Source: Sediminibacterium magnilacihabitans (GTDB lineage Bacteria; Bacteroidota; Bacteroidia; Chitinophagales; Chitinophagaceae). From it: a stretch of DNA of 64,000 nt. The position numbers were made by a program, and so were the translations under genes. Every line of letters starts with the position of its first letter. Positions within the stretch are counted from its first letter, which is position 1. The stretch spans positions 1 through 64,000 of the forward strand of contig PVEQ01000017.1 in the NCBI GenBank assembly GCA_002973575.1, read 5' to 3'. The notes beneath the pieces are model-generated. The model was not told the DNA's origin. It saw only the letters and a program-made list of their open reading frames with translations, and made no database searches. Positions 8,709-17,556 of the stretch are shown piece after piece.

Positions 8709-9593
8709 ATGTTTTACCGGCGTAAGATTATATTAGGGCTCTTACAAAGCTTTGAGGGGAGCTTGGGCAAAACCCAGCTACAAAAGCTTTTACTGCTTTT
8801 GGCGCAAAAACAGGATAAACCTGACTATCACTTTGTGCCTTATAAATATGGCTGCTATTCTTTTCAAGCTACTGCAGACATTGCAACAATGCAAAAGTAC
8901 GGACAGGTGAGAGTAAGTAATAAGGGGATAGAAAAGGCATGCCCCGTTGATTATATAAGCCTGTTGAAAGAAAAAGACCGGGCTGCATTAGCGCAGCTTC
9001 ATTTGCTACATGGGAAAAAGGATTATAAAGACCTGATACGATATACCTACACCCATTACCCTTATTTTGCTATCCACAGTGAGATAGCAGATAGATACCT
9101 GAATACTGAGGAACTAAAGCGGGTTGCTGATTATAAGCCCGTAAATTCCCGGACAGTACTTTACACGATCGGATACGAAGGTATTTCGTTGGAACAGTAC
9201 CTTAATAAGCTGATCGGGAAAGATGTGCGGGTATTGATAGACACAAGGAACAATCCCTTGAGTATGAAATATGGCTTTACAAAGAGCCAATTGATGAATG
9301 CCTGTAACAGTGTGGGTATTCAATATATACATTTCCCGGAAGTGGGCATTGTATCTGAGCAAAGGCAAACACTAGCCTGCCAGGCAGATTATGACCGGTT
9401 ATTCACCAGGTACCGAAAAGAAACATTGCCTCAAACTATCCCTGTTCAGGAAAAGATATTGAAGCTTTTGATGGAAAAGGAACGTATTGCATTGACTTGT
9501 TTTGAAGCTAATATATGCCAGTGCCACCGCAAACACCTGGCCGAAGCCATTGCACGATTGCCAGAATGGAATTACGAACTAATCCATCTGTAA
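8709..9593 (+). CDS. DUF488 protein with an N-terminal winged-helix-like domain
   Basis: 294 residues in two parts. The C-terminal half (about 148-294) is a DUF488 domain: YTIGYEGISLEQYL, VLIDTRNNP, a YIHFPEVGI segment, and the terminal CFEANICQCHRKHLAEAI with the family's Cys-x-Glu and Cys-His-Arg residues. The N-terminal ~120 residues (KTQLQKLLLLLAQ, then FVPYKYGCYSFQA) look like a helical winged-helix module of the kind seen in SocA/DUF4065-like proteins; that comparison is from pattern only. The next gene starts directly after the stop codon (TAAATG), so the two are almost certainly co-translated. Base composition is visibly more AT-rich than in the his and trp genes, which suggests later acquisition. 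No biochemical function is known to me. Confidence 0.75.
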   Translation: MFYRRKIILGLLQSFEGSLGKTQLQKLLLLLAQKQDKPDYHFVPYKYGCYSFQATADIATMQKYGQVRVSNKGIEKACPVDYISLLKEKDRAALAQLHLLHGKKDYKDLIRYTYTHYPYFAIHSEIADRYLNTEELKRVADYKPVNSRTVLYTIGYEGISLEQYLNKLIGKDVRVLIDTRNNPLSMKYGFTKSQLMNACNSVGIQYIHFPEVGIVSEQRQTLACQADYDRLFTRYRKETLPQTIPVQEKILKLLMEKERIALTCFEANICQCHRKHLAEAIARLPEWNYELIHL

Positions 9594-10454
9594 ATGCCGA
9601 GACTGAAAATCCTGCTTACTGTTACAACCTATCCTTTACCATCCAGAAGTTATGATGAATTAGTTTGCACAGCAGGCGTGCTGGAAGATGGTAGTTGGAT
9701 ACGCATTTACCCGGTGCCACTAAGCTTCCTGATGGACTTGAAACAATCGGGTAAGATGAAAACCATGAAATATACATGGATAGAATTGGATTTGAATAAG
9801 AGAATAGATGACTTCAGGCCGGAAAGTCATTCACCTAAATACTATGATTTCCGGGATATCCTGATTCACGAGCCACGCTTGAACACGAATGGCAATTGGC
9901 TGAAACGAAAAGAGTATTGTCTTAAAAATGTATATACAAGTTTCGAAAATCTGATAGAAGACTCAAGGGCTCCAAAGAACATGTCTTTGGCAACTTTTAA
10001 ACCAGCGGCCATTACAGGATTTGAATGGGAAGAAGATGAACGGGAATGGAAAGACGAATGGGTGGAAATACGGAAACAAATAGACTTGTTTGATGATGGT
10101 AAAATTGATCCGCAAAAGATGATACCTAAAGTCCCTTACAAATTCTTTTATAAATTCACTGACGTAACTGGAAAGATGCGCCGGCTGATGATAGAAGATT
10201 GGGAGATCGGCCAACTGTACTGGAATTGTTTGCGGGATGCAAAGAAAATGAAGACATCTGATGAAGCGGACCAGGAAACAATAGCCCTGCAAAAGGTGAA
10301 AGAAAGGTATTTCAATGATTTCGTTACAAATAATGATATACACTTATTTGTTGGAACAACAAAAGAATGGCATGTAAGAAGAGCTTTAAACCCTTTTGTG
10401 ATCATTGGAGTATTTTATCCAATGAAGGAAATCCAGGGTAGGCTTTTTGAATAG
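9594..10454 (+). CDS. Unknown conserved partner of the DUF488 protein
   Basis: 286 residues, not assigned to a family I can name. It opens with ILLTVTTYPLPSRSYDELVC, AGVLEDGSWIRIYPVPL and a run of short beta-strand-like segments, then a charged middle (EEDEREWKDEWVEIRKQ) and a C-terminal part ending LFVGTTKEWHVRRALNPFVI. There is no signal peptide or membrane segment, so it is cytoplasmic. It starts at the base after the DUF488 stop codon and has the same AT-rich composition, so both form one unit inserted between hisB and the glycosidase-like gene. A role in nucleic-acid handling or defence is only a guess from the partner. Confidence 0.65.
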   Translation: MPRLKILLTVTTYPLPSRSYDELVCTAGVLEDGSWIRIYPVPLSFLMDLKQSGKMKTMKYTWIELDLNKRIDDFRPESHSPKYYDFRDILIHEPRLNTNGNWLKRKEYCLKNVYTSFENLIEDSRAPKNMSLATFKPAAITGFEWEEDEREWKDEWVEIRKQIDLFDDGKIDPQKMIPKVPYKFFYKFTDVTGKMRRLMIEDWEIGQLYWNCLRDAKKMKTSDEADQETIALQKVKERYFNDFVTNNDIHLFVGTTKEWHVRRALNPFVIIGVFYPMKEIQGRLFE

Positions 10455-10549
10455 AGGGCTTGTAATTTTTCAATTATAACGAAAAATAAACAAACGATTG
10501 CGTCCCCTGAAGGTATTAAAAGGCTTGCTAATAGTATTATTTTTAGCCT

Positions 10550-13546
10550 ATGAAGAAAATATTGGTTTTATGCGCTTTGTTCTCCATGGGAAAATTGATG
10601 GCGCAAGAGCTGAAGTACACGAATTGCGATAACTGTTGGAATGCCGATTCGCTGGGCACCCATCGGGTGCTGGTGTTTTTTGAAGGTACCGGTAAAGCAG
10701 CCCGCGTAAGGATCAACTGGAGAAGAAGAGACGAACAGCCGCAACTGAAAAGGATCATCGTACAGGATGCACAAACACAACAAAAGATCAACAATGTAAG
10801 CGTGTTGAGCCTGAACAGGGAATCGGGCGAGATCGTTTTTGAACCCGTATCGGGCAAGGGGAATTATTACATCTATTACATGCCTTATAAGAATGAAGGC
10901 AGGAGCAATTATCCTCGGGGCACTTATTTAAAACCCGAGACAACGGCATCGGCCGGATGGCTGGCTTCCTTTAATACCGCGACTTTGCAGCCCAATGCAA
11001 CAGCAAAAGAAATACAATCCATCGATGCGTTCAATAGTTTTTATCCGATGGAAGTAATTGCTACTGCCGCGGAAACCAAGCAATTGACAGATGCACATGC
11101 AGGCAAAGCTTTGCTGGTCTTTCCGGAAGACAGAGAATATTCCACCAGGATGCAGCACGATCTTCCTTATCGATGGATACAAAAAGGCGTAGGATTCACA
11201 TTCAACGGCACTGCGCTGAAAGGTGAATACTATGCGTACCAACTGGGTGTATATGCGTTGCGATCACTGCACAAAGTGCAAGTGGAATTTTCAGATCTTA
11301 CAAGTGCAGACGGGTATAAGATCAGTTCGAAGACCATGAATTGCATCAACACGGAGGGAACAGGATATGATGCGAAAGCCATCTCCAAAGAAGTGGATGT
11401 GCCTTCAAAAACCATACAGGCGCTTTGGTGTGGGATTGATGTGCCTGTGAATACCATAGCTGGTACTTATAAAGGAAAAGCAGTAGTGAAAGCAGCGGGT
11501 ATTCCAGCCGAAACAATCAATATCACCATAACGGTTACTAATCAAGTGGCAGTGAATGGCGGAGAAAATGAACCCTGGAAACAGACAAGACTGAAATGGC
11601 TGAACTCCACGCTGGCGCAGGAAAATAAAGTCATTGCACCGTATACGCCACTGAAAGCAGAAGGGAAAACGATCAACTTTTTAGGCAGAAAATTGATATT
11701 GAAAGAAGATGGACTCCCCGCAGGCGTACAAACTTTTTTTACAGAAGAAATGACGAGCTTTTCTCATCAGCCTAAAAATATATTAAGCGCCCCCATGCAA
11801 TTGCTGGTGCGTACAACTGGTGATGATACAATTCGATGGAAACAACAGGGCTTGCAATACACACACAAGACAGAAGGCACGGTGCAGTGGCAAAGCAGGT
11901 CCTTCTCGGGCAAAGCCCTGCAACTGGACGTAAAGGGCAGCCTTGAGTTCGATGGCTTTGCATCGTATACAGTAGCGCTCACTGCTTTGCAGGATATGAA
12001 CCTGGCCGATATACAACTGCTGATACCCTATGAGCATGCCGCTGCGGACTACATCATGGGATTGGGATTGAAAGGTGAAAAGAGACCTGCCGCAGTTGAT
12101 TGGAAATGGGAAGTAGCCACCAAAAACCAGGACGGCGCCTGGATTGGTTCTGTGAATGCAGGTATGCAGTTCTCTTTGCGCGATGAACATTATGTTCGCC
12201 CGCTGAATACAAACTTCTATTTACAAAAACCTTTACTGTTACCGGTATCATGGGGCAATGAAGGCAAGGGGGGCATTCGCATCACCGAAGACAAACAAAC
12301 AGTATGGGTGAACAATTACAGTGGCAGCCGCCTGTTGAAGAAAGGAGAAACACTGTATTATAATTTCAATCTGCTCATCACGCCATTCCATCCCATCAAT
12401 ACAGATTTTCAGTGGAGTACACGCTTTTATCACAAATACGAAAACCTCGATACCATTAAAAATACAGATGCCACGGTTGTCAATATACACCACGCTACGC
12501 CCATCAACCCCTGGATCAATTATCCTTTTATTGAGCACCGGAAGATGAAAGCATATATCGATGAAGCCCACCGGAAAGGATTGAAAGTAAAGATCTACAA
12601 TACGGTAAGGGAATTATCGAACCACGCTTATGAAACTTTCGCATTGCGAAGCCTGGGACACGAAGTGTATTCACCCGGCAAGGGCGGAGGTTTCAGTTGG
12701 TTACAGGAACATGTAGACAGCGATTATATCGCCGCTTGGTTCGTACCGGAGATCAAAGATGCCGCCATTGTGAACAGTGGTATGAACCGCTGGCACAACT
12801 ATTATGTGGAAGGCATGAACTGGCTTACTAAAAATGTAGGTATCGATGGTATTTATCTCGATGACGTGGCATTCGACAGGATCACCATGAAACGCATCAA
12901 AAGGGCATTGACGCAGGATGCACATCCCGGTATCATCGATCTGCACTCTGCTAACCAATACAACAAGAACGATGGTTTTAATAACAGCGCCAACTTGTAT
13001 ATGGAGCATTTTCCTTACCTCAACCGTTTGTGGTTTGGTGAGTATTTTGATTATGAAAAGAATTCACCCGATTTCTTCCTCACAGAAGTAAGCGGTATTC
13101 CGTTTGGATTGATGGGAGAAATGTTGCAGGACGGTGGTAATCCGTGGCGCGGAATGATCTATGGCATGACCAACCGGATGCCATGGAGCGATAACGCCGA
13201 TCCTCGTCCCTTCTGGAAATTATGGGATGATTTTGGTATGAAAGGATCGGAGATGATTGGCTATTGGAGCAGGAATTGTCCGGTATCCGCTACTAACCCG
13301 CAGGTGATGGCTACCGTGTATAAGCAACCGCATACTGCATTGGTAAGCCTGGCCAGTTGGGCAACTGCCGATACGGAAACAGGGTTGAAGATCAACTGGA
13401 CCAAACTGGGTATCGATCCCGCCAGGGCCGTCATTGAAGCCCCCGAGATCAAGGGATTGCAGCAACACCAGGTATTTCGTGCCAACAGCCAACTGCCGGT
13501 TGCAAAACAAAAAGGCTGGTTGTTGCTGATCAGGGAGGTAAAATAA
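10550..13546 (+). CDS. Secreted glycoside-hydrolase-like protein (DUF6067 type)
   Basis: 998 residues with a signal peptide (MKKILVLCALFSMGKLMA, cleavage after AQE). The first ~600 residues are mostly beta-rich and probably sugar-binding or structural modules. The C-terminal ~350 residues look like a TIM-barrel hydrolase: HRKGLKVKIYNTVRELS, YYVEGMNWLTKNVGIDGIYL followed by the acidic DDVAFDR, and IIDLHSANQYN. This matches large Bacteroidota proteins labelled glycoside hydrolase/DUF6067. Asp-Asp in IYLDDVAFDR is the best candidate for a catalytic acid, but this is inference. Its substrate is unknown. The trp promoter starts 3 nt after its stop codon. Confidence 0.75.
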   Translation: MKKILVLCALFSMGKLMAQELKYTNCDNCWNADSLGTHRVLVFFEGTGKAARVRINWRRRDEQPQLKRIIVQDAQTQQKINNVSVLSLNRESGEIVFEPVSGKGNYYIYYMPYKNEGRSNYPRGTYLKPETTASAGWLASFNTATLQPNATAKEIQSIDAFNSFYPMEVIATAAETKQLTDAHAGKALLVFPEDREYSTRMQHDLPYRWIQKGVGFTFNGTALKGEYYAYQLGVYALRSLHKVQVEFSDLTSADGYKISSKTMNCINTEGTGYDAKAISKEVDVPSKTIQALWCGIDVPVNTIAGTYKGKAVVKAAGIPAETINITITVTNQVAVNGGENEPWKQTRLKWLNSTLAQENKVIAPYTPLKAEGKTINFLGRKLILKEDGLPAGVQTFFTEEMTSFSHQPKNILSAPMQLLVRTTGDDTIRWKQQGLQYTHKTEGTVQWQSRSFSGKALQLDVKGSLEFDGFASYTVALTALQDMNLADIQLLIPYEHAAADYIMGLGLKGEKRPAAVDWKWEVATKNQDGAWIGSVNAGMQFSLRDEHYVRPLNTNFYLQKPLLLPVSWGNEGKGGIRITEDKQTVWVNNYSGSRLLKKGETLYYNFNLLITPFHPINTDFQWSTRFYHKYENLDTIKNTDATVVNIHHATPINPWINYPFIEHRKMKAYIDEAHRKGLKVKIYNTVRELSNHAYETFALRSLGHEVYSPGKGGGFSWLQEHVDSDYIAAWFVPEIKDAAIVNSGMNRWHNYYVEGMNWLTKNVGIDGIYLDDVAFDRITMKRIKRALTQDAHPGIIDLHSANQYNKNDGFNNSANLYMEHFPYLNRLWFGEYFDYEKNSPDFFLTEVSGIPFGLMGEMLQDGGNPWRGMIYGMTNRMPWSDNADPRPFWKLWDDFGMKGSEMIGYWSRNCPVSATNPQVMATVYKQPHTALVSLASWATADTETGLKINWTKLGIDPARAVIEAPEIKGLQQHQVFRANSQLPVAKQKGWLLLIREVK

Positions 13547-13548
13547 AA

Positions 13549-13580
13549 TTTGGAGGAAACAGGATTCTGGCCCATATTTG
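13549..13580 (+). promoter_or_regulatory. Promoter of the trp operon
   Basis: TTTG at 13549-13552, 20 nt, then CATATTTG at 13573-13580, one mismatch from TAnnTTTG. It lies directly behind the upstream gene's stop codon, and the leader-peptide ATG (13589) follows 8 nt after the -7 element. Confidence 0.65.
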
Positions 13581-13588
13581 CACACGTA

Positions 13589-13648
13589 ATGAAACAAATA
13601 ACAAATAAACATTGGTGGTGGCATTCAAACTCCGTTCGGGGATTGTAA
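13589..13648 (+). CDS. trpL: Tryptophan operon leader peptide
   Basis: A 19-codon frame encoding MKQITNKHWWWHSNSVRGL, with three consecutive Trp codons at 13613-13621. It lies 89 nt before trpE and is followed by a strong terminator hairpin. Trp is the rarest amino acid, so a WWW run just ahead of trpE is strong evidence of leader-peptide attenuation: the ribosome stalls when Trp-tRNA is scarce. The ATG is within a few bases of the predicted transcription start, as for the his leader. Confidence 0.94.
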   Translation: MKQITNKHWWWHSNSVRGL

Positions 13649-13714
13649 TGGCATAGCCAATACTTTATGAAATATATTTTCAGAGCCCCGACAGAATTTG
13701 TCGGGGCTTTTTTT
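13630..13714 (+). promoter_or_regulatory. trp attenuator with intrinsic terminator
   Basis: The terminator is a perfect 10-bp stem AGCCCCGACA (13684-13693) / TGTCGGGGCT (13699-13708) with a 5-nt loop and a run of seven T. A competing pairing joins TCGGGG (13636-13641), inside the end of the leader-peptide frame, with CCCCGA (13686-13691) of the terminator's 5' arm. The same TCGGGG can form a weak local stem with CTCC (13630-13633). A ribosome stalled on the Trp codons would leave TCGGGG free to act as antiterminator; one that reaches the stop codon would cover it. Confidence 0.9.
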
Positions 13715-13737
13715 ATCGCCAAAAGCAACAGCGTTAC

Positions 13738-15153
13738 ATGAAAAAGATCAGTTTAGAAACCACTTGCAAGAAAATGCTGGCCGATGTATTCACACCGGTA
13801 GGCATCTACCTGCGGGTGCGTGACCGTTTCCGCGATACGGTATTGTTGGAGAGCACCGATCACCATGCGGCAGAGAACAGTTACTCGTTTATCTGCATCA
13901 ATGCCATTGCAGGCATGGAGATCAGCAACAAACAAAGCATCGAGTTCAAATTGCCCGCACAGAAGCCTGAAAGGATAGCGTTCTCCGATGCTTCACAGGT
14001 ACCGGTTCAACTGTGGGATTTCATGCAACGCTTCGATGTAAAACCTTCAGAACAAAAAGAAGCCAAATTCTCACAAGGATTATTCGGTTATGCCGCTTTT
14101 GACTCGGTGCAATTCTTCGATACCATTCAACTGAAAGACCGCGAAACCAACCAGCCGGCCATTCCGCTGATGCGTTACCGCTTGTACCAGTATGTGATTG
14201 CCTTCAACCATTTCAAAGATGAATTGTTCATCTGTGAGAACAAGATACCAGGTATAGAAAGCGACCTGAATGCAGTAGAATCCCTGATACGCAGCAAGGA
14301 TGTGCCGGTGTATCCGTTCCGCGTGAAAGGTGCGGAATCTTCCAACATGACCGATGAAGACTATCGCCAGATGGTGCGGAAAGGCATACAGAGTTGTTTG
14401 CGCGGAGATGTATTCCAGATTGTATTGAGCAGGAAGTTTGAACAACAATTCAGTGGCGATGAATTCAATGTGTATCGCGCATTGAGAAGCGTTAACCCTT
14501 CACCCTACCTGTTCTTCTTCGACTACGGCGATTATAAACTGATGGGCTCTTCACCCGAATCGCAATTGGTGATCAAAAACGGAAAAGCCATCGTGCACCC
14601 GATCGCCGGCACTTTCAAACGCACCGGTGATGATGAGATGGATCAGCAGGCGGCTGCCCGGTTGTTGGCCGATGCAAAGGAAAATGCAGAGCACGTGATG
14701 CTGGTAGACCTGGCACGCAATGACCTCAGTCGTGTTTGTGAAAACGTAACGGTTAGCCAATACCGCCAGGTGCAGTATTACAGTCACGTGATACACCTGG
14801 TGAGTGAAGTGACCGCTAAAGTGCCATCGGGACAGAATCCTTTTGTGTTATTGGCCAAAACATTTCCTGCCGGCACATTGAGCGGCGCACCCAAGTTCAG
14901 GGCCATGGAACTGATAGACGGTTGTGAACCCACAGCACGCAGCTATTACGGCGGCGCCATAGGGTTCATGGGTTTTGACGGCAGTTGTAATCACGCCATC
15001 ATGATCAGGACTTTCCTCAGTCGCAACAATACCCTGGTTTATCAGGCGGGCGCTGGTGTTGTAGCCGCATCCAACCCGGAAAGCGAATTACAGGAAGTAA
15101 ATAATAAACTCAACGCATTGAAAACAGCTATTGAAATAGCCGCCACTATCTAA
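13738..15153 (+). CDS. trpE: Anthranilate synthase component I
   Basis: Converts chorismate and ammonia to anthranilate, with TrpG supplying the ammonia. 471 residues. The N-terminal LLES motif (residues 36-39) that binds feedback tryptophan in TrpE is intact, which separates it from PabB. The C-terminal chorismate-binding domain carries HPIAGTFKRTG, LVDLARNDLSRV, FPAGTLSGAPKFRAMELI and QAGAGVVAASNPESE. It is the first structural gene after the trp attenuator; trpG follows after 10 nt. The enzyme is therefore likely controlled by feedback inhibition as well as attenuation. Confidence 0.97.
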   Translation: MKKISLETTCKKMLADVFTPVGIYLRVRDRFRDTVLLESTDHHAAENSYSFICINAIAGMEISNKQSIEFKLPAQKPERIAFSDASQVPVQLWDFMQRFDVKPSEQKEAKFSQGLFGYAAFDSVQFFDTIQLKDRETNQPAIPLMRYRLYQYVIAFNHFKDELFICENKIPGIESDLNAVESLIRSKDVPVYPFRVKGAESSNMTDEDYRQMVRKGIQSCLRGDVFQIVLSRKFEQQFSGDEFNVYRALRSVNPSPYLFFFDYGDYKLMGSSPESQLVIKNGKAIVHPIAGTFKRTGDDEMDQQAAARLLADAKENAEHVMLVDLARNDLSRVCENVTVSQYRQVQYYSHVIHLVSEVTAKVPSGQNPFVLLAKTFPAGTLSGAPKFRAMELIDGCEPTARSYYGGAIGFMGFDGSCNHAIMIRTFLSRNNTLVYQAGAGVVAASNPESELQEVNNKLNALKTAIEIAATI

Positions 15154-15163
15154 GTACAGAAAC

Positions 15164-15730
15164 ATGAAAATATTAGTCTTCGATAATTACGATTCATTCA
15201 CCTACAACCTGGTGCACCTGGTAGAAAAAATATTACACCAAAAAGTAGATGTATTCAGGAACGATGAGATCGCATTGGAAAAAGTGAAAGATTACGATAA
15301 GATCATCCTGTCTCCCGGCCCGGGTATTCCTTCCGAAGCAGGGTTGTTGTTGCCCCTGATCAAAGGCTACGCATCCAGCAAATCTATCCTGGGTGTTTGT
15401 CTCGGGCACCAAGCCATCGGCGAAGCGTTCGGAGCGAAGCTGGTAAACCTGTCTACCGTGTACCATGGTGTAGCCACCGATATTCAACTGAACCATACCG
15501 ATAAAATATTCAGTGGGTTGGATAAAAACCTCAAAGTGGGCCGTTACCACAGCTGGGTGGTGAGTGATGATGGTTTTCCCGCAGAGCTGGAGATCACCGC
15601 GCGTGATGAACACAATTATATCATGGGTTTGCAGCATAAGACCTACGATGTGCAAGGAGTGCAGTTCCACCCGGAAAGTGTTTTGACGCCGCAGGGAGAA
15701 AAAATATTGTACAACTGGTTGCATCAATAA
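15164..15730 (+). CDS. trpG: Anthranilate synthase glutamine amidotransferase component
   Basis: 188 residues, a class I glutamine amidotransferase that hydrolyses glutamine and passes ammonia to TrpE. The triad is Cys79 in GVCLGHQ and His169/Glu171 in FHPESVLT; the oxyanion segment LSPGPGIP is at residues 49-56. It is a separate protein and is not fused to TrpD. Bacteria often use one such subunit for both TrpE and PabB; no pabA or pabB is seen in the window. It is followed by trpD after a 36-nt gap. Confidence 0.96.
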   Translation: MKILVFDNYDSFTYNLVHLVEKILHQKVDVFRNDEIALEKVKDYDKIILSPGPGIPSEAGLLLPLIKGYASSKSILGVCLGHQAIGEAFGAKLVNLSTVYHGVATDIQLNHTDKIFSGLDKNLKVGRYHSWVVSDDGFPAELEITARDEHNYIMGLQHKTYDVQGVQFHPESVLTPQGEKILYNWLHQ

Positions 15731-15766
15731 TATGGCGGTGCATCATTTAATCAACTATTCAAGTGT

Positions 15767-16759
15767 ATGAAAAAAATATTGCAATATTTATTCGAACATA
15801 AAACGCTTTCACGCAGCAAGGCAAAGGAAGTGCTGTTGCAGATATCTTCAGGTCAGTACAATGAAAGCGAGGTGACCGCCTTTGTTACGGTATTCCTCAT
15901 GCGCAGCATTACCATTGAAGAGTTGCAGGGCTTTACCGATGCATTGCTGGAGCTTTGCGTGAAAGTAAACCTCGACGGTTATAAAGTGATCGATATCGTA
16001 GGAACAGGAGGCGATGGTAAGAACACGTTCAATATCTCCACACTGGCTTGTTTCATCGTGGCCGGTGCCGGTCAGAAAGTGGCCAAGCACGGTAACTACG
16101 GCGCTTCCAGCGTCAGCGGTGCGTCGAATGTGATGGAGCAACTGGGTTACCGGTTCAAGAACGATACGGCGCAATTGAAAAAAGAAATCGAGGCGGCGAA
16201 TATTTGTTTCCTGCACGCGCCCATGTTTCACCCGGCATTGAAGGCGGTAGGCCCTATTCGTAAAAACCTGGGCATCCGCACATTCTTCAACATGCTGGGC
16301 CCCATGGTAAATCCTGCCACACCCGATTTTCAACTGGTAGGCGTGTACAACCTGGAAATGGCGCGCATTTACAATTACCTCTTGCAGGAAACAGGCAAGG
16401 CATTCACCATCATCCACAGTCTCGATGGGTACGATGAGATATCACTGACCAATGATACCAAAGTGATCACCAATACCGGCGAGCGCATCATGACACCCGA
16501 GCAACTGGGTAAACGCATGGTAGCGGCCGAAGATATATTCGGTGGTAATACGGTAGAAGAAGCGGCTAAGCTGTTTACCAAAATCATCAAAGGAGAAGGC
16601 AGCTGGGCGCAGAATGCCGTGGTGCTGGCCAATGCAGCCATGGCGTTACACTGTACAGGTGCATACAAGAGCTATGAGCAGGCATATGAAGCTGCTGTTG
16701 AAAGCCTGGAAAGCGGCAAAGCCCATCAATCTTTACAAACCCTGATCAAACTGCAATGA
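15767..16759 (+). CDS. trpD: Anthranilate phosphoribosyltransferase
   Basis: 330 residues; joins anthranilate to PRPP. The PRPP-binding motif VGTGGDGKNTFNIS is at about residues 78-91, KHGNYGASSVSGASNVMEQLG follows in two halves, and PIRKNLGIRTFFNMLGP marks the anthranilate-site region. Length and motifs are standard. Its stop codon overlaps the trpC start (ATGA at 16756-16759), indicating translational coupling. Confidence 0.97.
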   Translation: MKKILQYLFEHKTLSRSKAKEVLLQISSGQYNESEVTAFVTVFLMRSITIEELQGFTDALLELCVKVNLDGYKVIDIVGTGGDGKNTFNISTLACFIVAGAGQKVAKHGNYGASSVSGASNVMEQLGYRFKNDTAQLKKEIEAANICFLHAPMFHPALKAVGPIRKNLGIRTFFNMLGPMVNPATPDFQLVGVYNLEMARIYNYLLQETGKAFTIIHSLDGYDEISLTNDTKVITNTGERIMTPEQLGKRMVAAEDIFGGNTVEEAAKLFTKIIKGEGSWAQNAVVLANAAMALHCTGAYKSYEQAYEAAVESLESGKAHQSLQTLIKLQ

Positions 16760-17556
16760 ACATGAATATACTGGATACCATCATCGCACAGAAACAAAAA
16801 GAAGTGGCGGAAAGGAAAGCAGTTACTTCACTCGCGCAGTTAGAGAAGCAACCTTTTTTTGCCCGGCCTACTTTATCGCTCTGCCATTTTTTGTCCGATG
16901 ACACCCGCACCGGTATCATTGCCGAGTTCAAAAGAAAATCGCCTTCCAAGGGCATTATCAATGATAAGGCAGATGTATTGGCGGTCACCAGCGCTTACGC
17001 AACGGCGGCATCGGGATTATCGGTTTTAACCGATACACAATTTTTCGGCGGCGCCACGGCCGACCTGGAAACTGCCCGCATAAACCAGGTGCCCATCCTG
17101 CGGAAAGATTTTATGATCGACGAATACCAGGTGTATGAAGCCAAAGCCATGGGTGCCGATGTGATCTTGCTGATAGCAGCCTGCCTTACACCGGCAGAAG
17201 TGAGGGACCTGGCGGCTTGCGCAAAGGGTTTGGGGCTGGAAGTATTACTGGAAATACACAATGAAGCGGAACTGGAACATATTACCGGTCTGGTAGATAT
17301 GGTGGGTGTGAACAACCGCAACCTCAAAACCTTTGAGGTAGATATCCGTACTTCCCTGCAGTTGATAGAGCAGATACCACATACCAAACCGGCTGTTGCC
17401 GAAAGCGGCATCAGCGATGTAGATACTATCGTAACTTTACAACAGGCTGGATTCAAAGGATTCCTGATTGGAGAAAATTTTATGAAACAGGCCAACCCTT
17501 CGATTGCTTTTACTGATTTCGTTAATCAACTAAAAGCAAAACAACATGCGCATTAA
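16756..17556 (+). CDS. trpC: Indole-3-glycerol-phosphate synthase
   Basis: 266 residues, a single (beta/alpha)8 barrel that closes the indole ring. Catalytic segments are EFKRKSPSKG (Glu and the binding lysine), LRKDFMIDEYQVYEAKAMGAD (catalytic Lys in RKDF), LEIHNEAE and GVNNRNLKTF. It is not fused to TrpF, unlike the E. coli protein. Its 3' end overlaps trpF by 11 nt. A second ATG at 16762 is possible. Confidence 0.97.
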   Translation: MNMNILDTIIAQKQKEVAERKAVTSLAQLEKQPFFARPTLSLCHFLSDDTRTGIIAEFKRKSPSKGIINDKADVLAVTSAYATAASGLSVLTDTQFFGGATADLETARINQVPILRKDFMIDEYQVYEAKAMGADVILLIAACLTPAEVRDLAACAKGLGLEVLLEIHNEAELEHITGLVDMVGVNNRNLKTFEVDIRTSLQLIEQIPHTKPAVAESGISDVDTIVTLQQAGFKGFLIGENFMKQANPSIAFTDFVNQLKAKQHAH

